Of a stretch of DNA of 64,000 bases, positions 1-9,045 are shown piece by piece; within the stretch, counting starts at the first letter, position 1, and every line of letters begins with the position of its first letter. Position numbers and translations under genes: made by a program. Source of the DNA: JADJOY01 sp016713535 [NCBI: Deltaproteobacteria bacterium] (GTDB lineage Bacteria; JADJOY01); contig JADJOY010000042.1 in assembly GCA_016713535.1 (NCBI GenBank), forward strand, positions 14,332-78,331, in the 5' to 3' direction. Below the pieces are notes generated by a model. It worked only from the letters and a program-made list of their open reading frames with translations. It was not told the DNA's origin and made no database searches.

Positions 1-1
1 C

Positions 2-2517
2 GAGGGTCGCACCCTGCGGGTGCGTTTTCCGACCGCCAACTCCGAGCTGCGCATGACCACCGCCGCCGACGTGCTGGTGCCGCTGGTCCTCGAGCCCGGC
101 ACCCGCGCACGCCTCGACCCGGGCGGCGAGGAGGTGGTGATCGCCGAGGCGCTGCGCGGCGGCGAGGCCGGCTATCGCCTCGCCGACGGCCGCAACGTGC
201 CGCGCGGCAGCGTCTTCCCGCTCGCCCCCGCGGCGTCGGTGGTGGACCGGCTCGCGCGCGGCGAGGCCGACGACTACCGCGACTTCGCGAACCGGATCGA
301 CGCCGCTCGCCTGGTCACGATGCGGCGCACCAGCGGGCTCGGCTCGTTCCTCGGCGGACGCATCCGGCTCTACCCGCACCAGCTCTACGTCGCCGAGCGG
401 GCCACCGCCACCGACCCGGTGCGCTGGCTGCTCGCCGACGAGGTCGGCCTCGGCAAGACGATCGAGGCCTGCCTGGTCCTCAACCACCTCGAGCGCACCG
501 GCAAGGCGGAGCGCGCGCTGGTGGTCGCACCATCCACGCTCACCGTGCAGTGGCTCGGCGAGCTCTACCGCAAGTACCATCAGGTCTTCGTCCACCTCGA
601 CGACGACCGCCTGAAGGACGTGGCGCGCGACCTCGGCGCCGACTTCAACCCGTTCGATGCCCACCCGCGGGCCGTGATCGCCGCCGAGCTGCTGGTCGAG
701 CGGCCCGAGCTGGTGCGCGCCGCCGCCGAAGCGGGGCTCGACCTGCTGGTGGTCGACGAGGCGCATCATCTCGAACGGCCGCCCGGGCAGCCGGGCAATC
801 CGCGCTACCGGGCGATCGCGCCGCTGACACAGGTGGCGCGGCACGTCTTGCTGCTCACCGCGACCCCCCTCGCCGAGGACGTGAACGGCTTCTTCCGGCT
901 ACTCGAGCTGCTCTGCCCCCACGAGTTCGCGGGCGAGGATTCGTTCGAGCACCGTGTCGAGACGGGGTCCATCTACCGCCCTGCACCAGCTCCACTCGCC
1001 GCGTCGAGATCGGCGGCTTCCCACCCCGGCTAGGGCTCCCCGTCGACCTCGCGGCGAGCGAAGGCCTCGCGCCGTGGGCCGAGCTCGAGAGCGAGGTCGT
1101 GGCGATGGCCGCCGGCGATGCGGCGGCGCGCAAGCGCAAGCTCGATCGCTACCGTCGCTGCCTGTCGTCCGCACAGGCGCTGCCACCTCCCCGTGACGCG
1201 GTGCACGCGACCTGGACCCAGCGCATGCAGTCGATCTTCGAGGCCGATCCGCGCGTCGAGTGGGTGGTGCGTGAGGCGACCCGGTGGCACGAGGCCGGCG
1301 AGAAGACCCTCATCTTCGTCGCGTATCCGGAGACCTTCGAGGCGCTGCGCAAGCTCCTCGAGGTGCGCCTGCGACGGCGGGTCGCGGTCTTCCACGAGGG
1401 TCTGAACGCGGGGCGCCGCGACATCGAGGTGGCGCAGTTCCGCACGCCCTCCGGTCCCTCGATCCTGATCTCGACCGAGTGTGGTGGCGAGGGGCGGAAC
1501 TTCGAGTTCTGCCGCCGCATCGTGCTCTTCGACCTGCCGTGGGATCCGCTCGCCCTCGAGCAGCGCATCGGTCGCCTCGATCGCATCGGCCGCAACGTGC
1601 CCGTCGAGATCGTGTACTTCCGCGCGCCGCGGGGCCTCGGCCGCGCGGTCGCGCAGGTGATGGAGGCGAGCGGCGTGTTCGCCGAGCCGCTCGCCGGGCT
1701 GACCCACGAGCTGGCGCGGATCGAGGCCGAGATCGAGCGCGCAGCGCTCGGCGCCGACGCCATGGACCTGCCGGCCGACCGGTTCGGCGCGGTGATCGGC
1801 GACGCGCGGGCCGCACTCGGCCGGATCGAGGAGGGCGCTTACCAGGAGCTGCACCGCGATCCGTACCGGCCGGAGCTCGCGCCGGGGATCCTCGCCCGGA
1901 TCCCTGCAGGCCTGGAGGCGCTCACCGAGCGCGTCGTGCTCGACGCGTGCGAGCGCTTCGGCTTCGACGTGGTGCCCGAGCGCAGCCGGTCGAGCTACTC
2001 GATCGAGTTCGGCGCCCACGCGGTGGTCGACTCGATCCCCGGCGTGGCGGGCGGCAAGCGCTTCATGGGCACGTTCGATCGTGAGGAGGCGGTCGCCAAC
2101 GAGACCATCGACTTCTTCGCCGCGGGGCATCCGCTGGTCGAGGGGATCTTGCTCGAGCTCGAGGACGGCGACCGGGGGCGCACCGCGGCGTTCGATCTCA
2201 TCTGGCCGAGCGACGACGAAACCAGCGCCTCCGACGACGAGGCGCTCGGGCTGTGGGGCGTGCTCGCGATCGTCGACGACGACCACGCGCCGATCCGGAT
2301 CGTGGACGGGTTGGGCCAGCGGCGACCCGAGTGGGAGGCGCTCGTGGGCGAGGGGGGATCCGCGCCGCGACGTCTCGACCGCGCCGACCTGCCCGACGCC
2401 GAGACCTGGGCCGAGGGGATGCGCGCGCTCGCCGAGGTGGTGCGCGGAACCGGCGAGATCGAGGCCATCGCAGCGGTGCGGCTGCTACGCGAGCCCGATC
2501 CGCGCGTCGAGGTGTGA
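2..2517 (+). CDS. RapA-like SNF2/DEAD-box helicase, 5'-truncated and frameshifted
   Basis: SNF2-family ATPase resembling RapA (HepA), which recycles RNA polymerase. The reading frame is open to the left edge, and the first residues (EGRTLRVRFPTANSE) match the end of the RapA N-terminal Tudor-like domain, so the true start lies outside the window. Visible motifs are Walker A DEVGLGKT (about 436-460), Walker B/DEAH in VVDEAHH (about 750-770), motif III LLLTATP, and in the second half motif VI with GRLDRIGR (about 1570-1590). The frame changes between about 950 and 990. The first half ends in YRPAPAPL and the second resumes at TRRVEIGGFP, which in RapA corresponds to a point some 60 residues further on. 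So there is an indel and perhaps a small deletion, or a naturally short linker. It converges with the next gene on the minus strand. The family call is firm; RapA orthology is likely but not certain. Confidence 0.5.
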   Translation, partial: GSHPAGAFSDRQLRAAHDHRRRRAGAAGPRARHPRTPRPGRRGGGDRRGAARRRGRLSPRRRPQRAARQRLPARPRGVGGGPARARRGRRLPRLREPDRRRSPGHDAAHQRARLVPRRTHPALPAPALRRRAGHRHRPGALAARRRGRPRQDDRGLPGPQPPRAHRQGGARAGGRTIHAHRAVARRALPQVPSGLRPPRRRPPEGRGARPRRRLQPVRCPPAGRDRRRAAGRAARAGARRRRSGARPAGGRRGASSRTAARAAGQSALPGDRAADTGGAARLAAHRDPPRRGRERLLPATRAALPPRVRGRGFVRAPCRDGVHLPPCTSSTRRVEIGGFPPRLGLPVDLAASEGLAPWAELESEVVAMAAGDAAARKRKLDRYRRCLSSAQALPPPRDAVHATWTQRMQSIFEADPRVEWVVREATRWHEAGEKTLIFVAYPETFEALRKLLEVRLRRRVAVFHEGLNAGRRDIEVAQFRTPSGPSILISTECGGEGRNFEFCRRIVLFDLPWDPLALEQRIGRLDRIGRNVPVEIVYFRAPRGLGRAVAQVMEASGVFAEPLAGLTHELARIEAEIERAALGADAMDLPADRFGAVIGDARAALGRIEEGAYQELHRDPYRPELAPGILARIPAGLEALTERVVLDACERFGFDVVPERSRSSYSIEFGAHAVVDSIPGVAGGKRFMGTFDREEAVANETIDFFAAGHPLVEGILLELEDGDRGRTAAFDLIWPSDDETSASDDEALGLWGVLAIVDDDHAPIRIVDGLGQRRPEWEALVGEGGSAPRRLDRADLPDAETWAEGMRALAEVVRGTGEIEAIAAVRLLREPDPRVEV

Positions 2518-2542
2518 GCGCGCGCCGGGCCTCACCGCGCGA

Positions 2543-3985
2543 TCAGCCGCCGACGTAGCGGCTGAACAAGAGCGGCGCGCCGTGGACGAACACCACCGCG
2601 AGGATCGCGACGGCGGTCAGCCAGGCGGCCCGCGAGAGGGACCGCAGCCGCTCCAGGAACGCGCCGCCGAGGACCGCCCACAGCGGAAAGATCTGCAGGA
2701 GGTAGGTGGCCTTGATCGTGTCGCCCTTGCCTGGATTGGGATACATGACGAGGAACCAGCCGTAGCCCACGAGAGTGCCGAGGATCGTGACGGTGAGCAC
2801 GAACGTGGCGCCGCGGTCGGGATCGTCCACCGGGTGCGTGAGCGCGGCCAGCGCCGAGCGCGTGCCGAGCGCGAGAGCCACGAGCGCGAGCACGGTGGGG
2901 GCGAGTGCGAGCAGGTTCGCCCGTCCCAGGTACGCAGCCACGGCGGCGCGGTTGGTGGCGAGCGATGTGGCCGGCTCGCCCGCGAGGAGGCGGCCCTCGA
3001 GCTCGGGTCCGGAGACCCAGCGGTCGGCGGCGAGGTCGCGTCCCCACACCGCCCAGTAGCACCAGTAATCCCCCCACGCCTCGCTCAACAGGATCGGACC
3101 GAGCTGGTTCGGGAACCCGGGACGGACGGGATCCGAGAAGAGCCGTCCGTTGCCCGCCCCGGCGTAGAACTCCGGCGGCTGGTTGGTCAGCGAGAAGCTC
3201 TCGGCGTGGGCGCGGTTGAACGCCATCGCGGAGCCCGAGCGAAGGTGAAGGTAGGCGTAGAACCAGCCGCCCGCCTGGAGCGCGAGGATCGAGGCGACGA
3301 CGATCGAGGTGAGCCGCTCCCGCGCCAGCGCTGGCTCGGCCCGCGCCCGTTGCAGCGCGAGCAGCGCCACGGCGGGGAGCGCGGCCGCGCCCCACTGGCG
3401 CGACAGCAACGCGAACCCGCCGAGGGCGCCGAGCCCCACGACCCGCCGCAGCGGAACGCGAGACATGCCAAGGGTGCCGAGGGCGTGCTCGAGGACGAGC
3501 GCCACGAAACACGCGGCGTACGGCTCCCCGCGGAGGAACGCGAAGGACTTGAAGTACACGGGAGCGAGTGCGAGGAGCGCGAGGGCGCCTCGCCGCACGG
3601 CGATGTGCGCCGAGAGCCGCCCCGCGAGCCGCAGCACGGTCAGCGTGAGCGCCACCGAAACGGCGACCTGCGCGATCAGCGCCCCGCGCAACGCCGCGGC
3701 TTCGCCGAGACCGGCGCGCAGCAAGAGCGCGGGCACCACGTACGGCAGGGGCGGCGAGAAGAACTCGGTGGTGTCCCAGAACGTCGGCAACCGTCCCTCG
3801 GCGAGGGTCCGGACGTAGGCGACGTGTGAGTCGGCGTCGTAGCCGATCGTCGGGTCGTGGCGAAGCGCGTTGACCAGCACCACGCCGTTCACGAGGGCGA
3901 ACAGCGCGACCGTCCATCGGTCGAGACGCTCGCCGTCGCGAAGAGACGCGGCGCGACGAGGCGGAGGCGAGGCGGAGGCGTCCAT
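2543..3985 (-). CDS. GT-C (GT39/PMT-like) membrane glycosyltransferase
   Basis: Polytopic membrane protein of 480 residues. After a short Arg-rich N-terminus come about ten hydrophobic segments. A first extracytoplasmic loop contains YDADSHVAYVRTL and a later FFSPPLPY, the acidic/aromatic loop pattern of GT-C enzymes that transfer a sugar from a polyprenyl-phosphate donor. The ATG at 3985 is preferred to upstream in-frame codons because membrane segments start soon after it. It is the last gene of a leftward run (esterase, IclR, aminotransferase, this gene), about 78 bp after the aminotransferase stop. Acceptor and sugar cannot be told from sequence. Confidence 0.5.
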   Translation of the reverse strand: MDASASPPPRRAASLRDGERLDRWTVALFALVNGVVLVNALRHDPTIGYDADSHVAYVRTLAEGRLPTFWDTTEFFSPPLPYVVPALLLRAGLGEAAALRGALIAQVAVSVALTLTVLRLAGRLSAHIAVRRGALALLALAPVYFKSFAFLRGEPYAACFVALVLEHALGTLGMSRVPLRRVVGLGALGGFALLSRQWGAAALPAVALLALQRARAEPALARERLTSIVVASILALQAGGWFYAYLHLRSGSAMAFNRAHAESFSLTNQPPEFYAGAGNGRLFSDPVRPGFPNQLGPILLSEAWGDYWCYWAVWGRDLAADRWVSGPELEGRLLAGEPATSLATNRAAVAAYLGRANLLALAPTVLALVALALGTRSALAALTHPVDDPDRGATFVLTVTILGTLVGYGWFLVMYPNPGKGDTIKATYLLQIFPLWAVLGGAFLERLRSLSRAAWLTAVAILAVVFVHGAPLLFSRYVGG

Positions 3986-4062
3986 CGACCGTGGCTGACG
4001 CGTGGAAACGAGGGAACCTCGCGCGGCGCGGATCATACCCCGTGGACCGAGCCGCGCCGGGC

Positions 4063-4937
4063 TCAGCCGCCGTCGAGCGGGACGCCGTCCACGCGGGTGC
4101 GGTCGCGAAACGCCGCGTCGATGCGCGCGGTGATCGGGCCGGGCACGGCGCCGGCGAGCGGCGCGCCGTCGAGGGAGCCGATCGCCACGACGCGTGCGCC
4201 CGTGCCGGTGAGAAGGCCTCGTCCGCGCCGAACAGGTCGATGCGGCCGACGGTGGCCTCGCGATGCGGGATGCCGAGGGCCGCGGCCAGCTCGAGCACGG
4301 TGGAGCGCGTGACGCCCTCGAGCGCGCCGTCGGTGGCTGGTGGAGTGAGCAACACGCCGCGCTTCACCAGGAAGACGTTGGCGACGCTCGCCTCCGCGAT
4401 CTGGCCCGCGTGGTTGAGGATCAGCGCCTCGTCGGCGCCACGCAGCTTGGCCTCGCGCTTGGCGAGGACACTGTTCAGGTAGTTGAGGCTCTTGACCCTC
4501 GGATCGAGCACGTCGGGCGCCGGACGGCGCACGCTCGCGGTCACCAGATCGAGTCCCTTCGCGAGCTTCTCGGCCGAGTAGAGCTGCACCTGGTCGACCA
4601 GGCACACGACCCGTGGCGTCGGGCAGAGCAACGGATCCACGCCCAGCGGGCCGTCGCCACGACTCACGATGAGCCGGACGTAGGACTCGTCGGCGCCGAA
4701 CGCGCGCGTGGTCTCGAGGACCACCGCGCGCATCGCGGCGAGGCCGCCCGGTAGCTCGAGACCGATGCTGCGGGCCGAGATGGCGAGGCGCTCGAGGTGC
4801 CGCTCGAGACGGAAGACCCGCCGCGCGTAGACGCGGATCCCCTCGAACACGCCATCGCCGTAGAGGAACCCGTGATCGACCACCGGAATGCGGGCCTCGG
4901 CGGCGTCCATCACCCGGCCATCCAGCCACACCTTCAT
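4063..4937 (-). CDS. ilvE: Branched-chain / class IV aminotransferase (frameshifted as read)
   Basis: PLP fold-type IV aminotransferase of about 291 residues, IlvE-like. It would transaminate branched-chain amino or keto acids; D-amino-acid transaminase or aminodeoxychorismate lyase are the alternatives. The start MKVWLDGRV, YGDGVFEGIRVY, the catalytic lysine in VKSLNYLNSVLA and the cofactor-loop region EASVANVFLV are all present. The frame breaks near 4214, where GCC TTC TCA CCG should read GCC TTC CTC ACC GGC; restoring one base gives an intact TGTGARVVAIGSLDG tail to 4063. The ATG follows a good GGGAG ribosome site, and its ATGA overlaps the stop of the IclR gene, so the two are probably translationally coupled. 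The coupling suggests the regulator acts on this gene. Confidence 0.5.
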
Positions 4938-5694
4938 GAAGAGCTCCCTTCCAGGCGCGCTGCGATCGTGCGCGCCGCATCGAGCGTCACGTTCAGGATC
5001 TTGCGTTTCGCCGCCCCGGTGAAGCGAGCGGCAGGGACCGCCGCGGCGACGGCCCCGAGGAGCTCGCCGCCGACGCGCACCGGCGCGGCGACGAAGCTGA
5101 GGCCCGGGATCCATTCCTCACGGCTATCGGCCCAGCCGCGGCGCGCGACCTCGGCGCTCGCGCGCGCGAGCGCCGACGCGCTGGCGAGAGTCCGCGGAGT
5201 GAAGCGCTCGAGCACGCCGGTCGGGACGGCGACGCGCGCGGGCGCGAGCGCGAGATAGAGCTTCCCCACCGCCGTGGCGTGCAGCGGCGCGCTCTCGCCG
5301 ATGCGCGGCGCGGCACGCAACATCCCGGTGCCTTCGACCTTGTCGAGGACGACGATCGCACCCTCGCGGATCGTGGCGAGGAAGTAGGTCTCGCCGGCGC
5401 CGCGGGCCGCCGCCTCGAGGGCCGGGCGCGCCGCCTCGATGAGCGGCTCGCGGGCGAGCACCGCAAGGCCGAGGCGGACGAGCCGGAACCCGAGGCGGTA
5501 GCGGCCATCCTCGGTGCGCTCCCGTAGCCCCGGCTCGCCAGGCTCGCAAGCAGGCGGTGGACGCTGGCCTTGGGCATCGCGAGGGCGCGGCCGATCTCGG
5601 AGACGCCGCACGGGTAGCGCTGGAGCTCGAGGTGCGCGAGGAGGTCCAATGCCTTCTCGACGCTTCCCGGGGATGTGCCGGCTCGTTCCGCCAT
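4934..5694 (-). CDS. IclR-family transcriptional regulator (frameshifted as read)
   Basis: IclR-type regulator of about 253 residues. The N-terminal winged HTH contains SVEKALDLLAHLE and GRALAMPKASVHRLLASL; the C-terminal effector-binding domain contains GETYFLATIREG, LHATAVGKLYLA and GLSFVAAPVRV. The frame breaks near 5528 in a G run (CGGGG); adding one G joins SRG to LRERTEDGRYRLG. ATG 5694 is chosen over ATG 5721 because it leaves the usual short leader before SVEKALDLL, and because the extra residues would be coded by two perfect palindromes that look like operators. Neither start has a clear Shine-Dalgarno. The next gene, an IlvE-like aminotransferase, overlaps by ATGA. Autoregulation is inferred from the palindromes. 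Confidence 0.5.
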
Positions 5695-5711
5695 ATGGAA
5701 CACCGTTCCAT
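5695..5711. promoter_or_regulatory. 17-bp palindrome, candidate IclR operator
   Basis: ATGGAACACCGTTCCAT has perfect 7-bp arms around a 3-bp centre and lies directly before the chosen IclR start codon. IclR-family proteins commonly bind short dyads of this kind and repress their own genes. Binding by this regulator is inferred, not shown. Confidence 0.5.
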
Positions 5712-5726
5712 TCAGATCCATCTGAA
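5711..5726. promoter_or_regulatory. Second palindrome next to the candidate operator
   Basis: TTCAGATCCATCTGAA has perfect 7-bp arms around CC and abuts the first palindrome, sharing one base with its edge. The two dyads have different sequences, so they may serve different proteins, or one may be a promoter-overlapping stem. No clear -35/-10 pair is seen around them. Confidence 0.5.
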
Positions 5727-5773
5727 ACTAGCGTGCGAGGCGCGCGCAGCGCAAGCGTGGCGCAACCGCGTGC

Positions 5774-7805
5774 TCAAGAGGCGGACGCGACGGGCAGCGT
5801 CAGCGCAGACGGAAAGCGCGGCCCGCGCAGCACGTGCAGCTCGGGCGAGGGGCCGGGCAGGATCGCGAAGTGGTCGGCGTCGGCGCCCGCGATCGCGAGC
5901 CGGATCGAGTGGCCGCCTTCGAAGCGGTACGCCACCGGCAGCAGGTCGAACACCAGCTCGGCCGGCTCACCGGGAACCAGCGGCGCGCCGTGGATCCGCC
6001 GGTAGGTGCGGTAGGGGCTTGGCGTCGGATAGGGGGGCCATCGACGGTGCGGCGGTGGAGGGCGCGCAGCAGGCCCTCGGTCACGTACGTGACCTGACCG
6101 CGCTCGTCGATGTCCTCGAGGTAGGCGAAGATCGTCGCGTCCGGGGTGCTGGAGACGACCCACAGCGTGACGAGCGGGTGCCCGGCGATCTCGAGGGCGG
6201 CGCGAAGCGGCGCGGAGTCGTAGGTCAGGAGCTTGTGGTCCGCGGCCGCGCGGTCGGGGTAGTCGATGGTGTGGTGAAAGCCGATGAGGCTGTCCCAGCG
6301 CGCCCGGGCGCCGGTCCCCGCGGTCGGATCGACGCGGTAGACGTCGTGGCGGTCGGTGGACCATGGCGCGTGCGGCGCCAGGCGCCGTCCTTCGCCGACG
6401 AAGAAGCGCTTCTCGACCACCCCGGGTGGTGGCCAGGTCGGTGCCGAGCGCCACCGCTCCTCGCCCATCGCGAAGTAGTGGACGGCTGGCTCGGTTCCGA
6501 TCCCGTCGTCCACGCCGCGCACATGGAGATCGAAGAACCGCAGCAGCTCGCCCACGGCGTCGAAGCGCGTCGCGCGCGAGCCGCCCCGCGGGCTGGTGTG
6601 GAGCGCGCCGCCGTGCTCCCACGGGCCGAGGACGAGGCGTGAGCCAGCCGTGGCCACGGCGCGGAAGCGCTTGATCGCCGAGTGCGGATAGGCCGAGTCG
6701 TGCCAGCCGCTGATGCTGGCGATCGGGATGCCGGCGGCACGAGCGGCGTCCGCGAAGGTGTGTGGGCTGAAGGCGTCGGGTGTGAAGTCGGGGCGCCCCG
6801 GTGGGGCGTCGTCACGATAGGTGAGACTCACGGCATCGGCGTGTGGATCGTGGTTGCGGGCGTGGCTCGCGATCGCCCCGGCGAGCAGGGTCCGCGCGGA
6901 GTCCGCGTCGACGGGCCGAACGCCGGCCACGAGCTGCCGGGCCAGCGCGCGCAGCGCCGCTTCCGCGGGATCCCCATCGACAAGGGCGGCGAAGCGGCGA
7001 GCCCACGGAGGCATGGCGCCCGAGTCCTTGACGGCATGGGCGAACAGTCTGAGCGTCCCGGCGAGCGCGTCGTCGAAGCGCCCGCTGTCGAGCGAGCGGT
7101 TGTAGCGGGCCCAGTTACGCGTGAACCACGCGAGCTGCACTCCGCCGGGGAACGCGATGTCGGTGTAGACGTCGTAGAGGGAGAAGCGCGGTGCCACGGC
7201 GCGCACGGCTGGGTGGGCGAGGGTGCCGAGGAACTCGGCGGTCGTCCCCTCGTACGAGACCCCGTCGACCCGACGCGGCCGTTCGACCACGGCTGGGCGA
7301 CGATCCAGCTCACCACCTCGCCGCCGTCGGCGACCTCGTCGCGCGACCACGGATGGGGGCGCTCGCCGAACGAGGCGCCCGAGCCTCGCGCGTCGACGTC
7401 CACCCACGCGTAGCCGCTCTCGAGGAAGCGGGCCCGAGTGAGCGATTCGCCTTCGAGGAGGTCGGGGGAGATCCAGCGTCGTCCCACCGGCGTGAAGGCG
7501 AGCGACCGGTAGTAGCGCGTCTGGCGCAGCATCGTCGGCAGCCGGATGCCTGTGCCCTCGAGAGCCACCGGAAGGTGCACGTCCAGCGCGATCCGGTTCC
7601 CGTCCCGCATCGGCAGAAGCAAGGACCACCGCTTCACGGCGGTTCGTGCGCTCCCGGGCGCCGGGGTCGCGGCGAGGCGCGGCGCCCAGTGGGCGTCGGT
7701 CCGATCGCGGCGCGGAAAGTGGCTGCACGAGGATCGGTGCTCGAGGGAGCTCAACGGAACCTCCAGCGGTCGGCCAGCGGGAGGTGCGAAGTCTATCGAG
7801 GTCAC
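5774..7805 (-). CDS. CocE/NonD-family hydrolase (S15-type), two frameshifts as read
   Basis: Alpha/beta hydrolase of the cocaine-esterase / X-Pro dipeptidyl-peptidase (S15) type, about 677 residues when repaired. The N-terminal domain has LLPMRDGNRIALDVHLP, DVDARGSGAS and the nucleophile motif GVSYEGT. ISGWHDSAYP and LGPWEHGG carry the likely catalytic Asp and His. A C-terminal jelly-roll (X-Pro_C) domain contains VTLWVVSSTPDATIFAYLEDI and ends FEGGHSIRLAIAGAD. Two single-base deletions are inferred in homopolymers: a C4 run near 7260 (splitting the nucleophile motif) and a G6 run near 6027. The GTG at 7805 is a guess: homology begins soon after it and no strong ribosome site is visible. It is about 80 bp upstream of the IclR gene on the same strand, so control by that regulator is possible. 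The natural ester or amide substrate is unknown. Confidence 0.5.
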
Positions 7806-7937
7806 GGTCGCGCCTGCGCGATCGAGATCGACGTCGCTGGCTCGCGAATTGCGTCCTCGAACGCCGAGACCACGGCGCGTCGGGCGTGCCTGCCCACCCC
7901 TCGAGCGATGCGCCACCACGAACCCTGGGGGGGGCGC

Positions 7938-8874
7938 ATGTCCACGAACGTCCATGGACATTATCTCGACCGGCTCTCGAGCTGGCGCAAGATGGCAGCG
8001 GTCGCGTGGTCTCCGCCCGACGACCCGACCATCTACGGGACGATCGACGTCGACATGACCGATGCGCTCCCGTTGCTGTCCGTACTCTCCGAGCGCTCCG
8101 GGAGAGCACGTGACGGTAACGCACCTCGTCGTGAAGGCTCTCGCCGACACCCTCGCCAGACACCCGGAGTGCAACGGGATGATCCGCGCGGGGCGGATCT
8201 TCCTGCGCGACACCGTGGATCTCTCCGTGCTGGTGGCGATGGAGCCGGACGAGATGGACGAGCGTCGTCACGACCAGGCCATCGACCTGTCCGAGGCGAT
8301 GGTCCGGGACGCGGACAAGAAGTCGGTCGTCGAGATCGCGCGAGAGATCCGCGCGGGCGTGCGGACCATCCGCAAGCACCAGGACCCGTTCCTGGAGCGC
8401 ACCAAGAAGCTCTTCGATCTGCTGCCGCCGGCTCTCCTCGGTCCCATTCTCCGGATGACGGTCTTCCTCGAGTACCAGCTCAACGTGGATCTCACGCGCC
8501 TCGGGGTGCCGCGGGACCCCTTCGGCAGTGGCATGGTGACGAGCGTCGGGATGCTCGGGATCACCGAGGCCTTCGGGCCGATCCCGCCGTTCAGCGGAGT
8601 CACGATGCTGGTGGCGCTCGGGCGCGTCGAGGACCGCCCGGTCGCGCGGAACGGGCGCGTGGTGGTACGGCCGATCATGCGCATCACGGCGACCTTCGAC
8701 CACCGCTTCATCGACGGCTTCCAGGGCGGGCGGCTCGGCAACACGTTCCGCCGCCTCATGGCCGACCCGGTCGCGAGCTTCTGGCCGGCCGAGCTCGGGC
8801 CTGCGCCCCGGCGGGTGCGAGCGCCGGCCAAGCGCAAGACCCGGTCGGCCAAGCGCAAGACACGTCGGGGTTGA
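7938..8874 (+). CDS. E2-like acyltransferase catalytic domain without lipoyl domain (frameshifted)
   Basis: About 311 residues resembling the catalytic domain of 2-oxo acid dehydrogenase E2 (chloramphenicol-acetyltransferase fold). The C-terminal motif ATFDHRFIDG carries the catalytic His and Asp, and VTVTHLVVKALA plus GSGMVTSVGMLG are typical E2 segments. There is no lipoyl or subunit-binding domain; the protein begins MSTNVHGHYLDRLSSWRKM. The frame shifts near 8100 (CCGGGA), where removing one G joins LSERSG to EHVTVTH. The C-terminus ends in a short basic duplication, KRKTRSAKRKTRRG. It has no E1 or E3 neighbours, so it is unlikely to be part of a classical dehydrogenase complex; an acyltransferase role is inferred. 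It is divergent from the CocE-type hydrolase. Confidence 0.5.
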
Positions 8875-8984
8875 GGCGCGGGCCCCGTCGAAGGTCGGGC
8901 GGACGCATTCCACGACACCTCTCCGGCTCGGAGCCCGGCGCGGACGGCTCCACTCGTGTGAACGCGCGCATGGCCGGGTCGTGC

Positions 8985-9014
8985 TTGGAGGGACTCCGCC
9001 GGGTCGGGTAAATC
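8985..9014 (+). promoter_or_regulatory. Possible sigma-70 promoter of dapL
   Basis: TTGGAG and TAAATC are separated by 18 bp and lie about 30 bp before the dapL start. Weak evidence in high-GC DNA. Confidence 0.5.
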
Positions 9015-9045
9015 CCTCGGCCGCATCGGACCGTCGGAGGATCTC

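Noticed and set aside
1030-2286. A long open frame (418 codons) on the minus strand opposite the helicase
   Set aside because: High-GC DNA gives long antisense frames. Its residue mix (Arg/His/Glu-rich, no motifs) is what the antisense of helicase codons produces, and the helicase motifs are on the plus strand.
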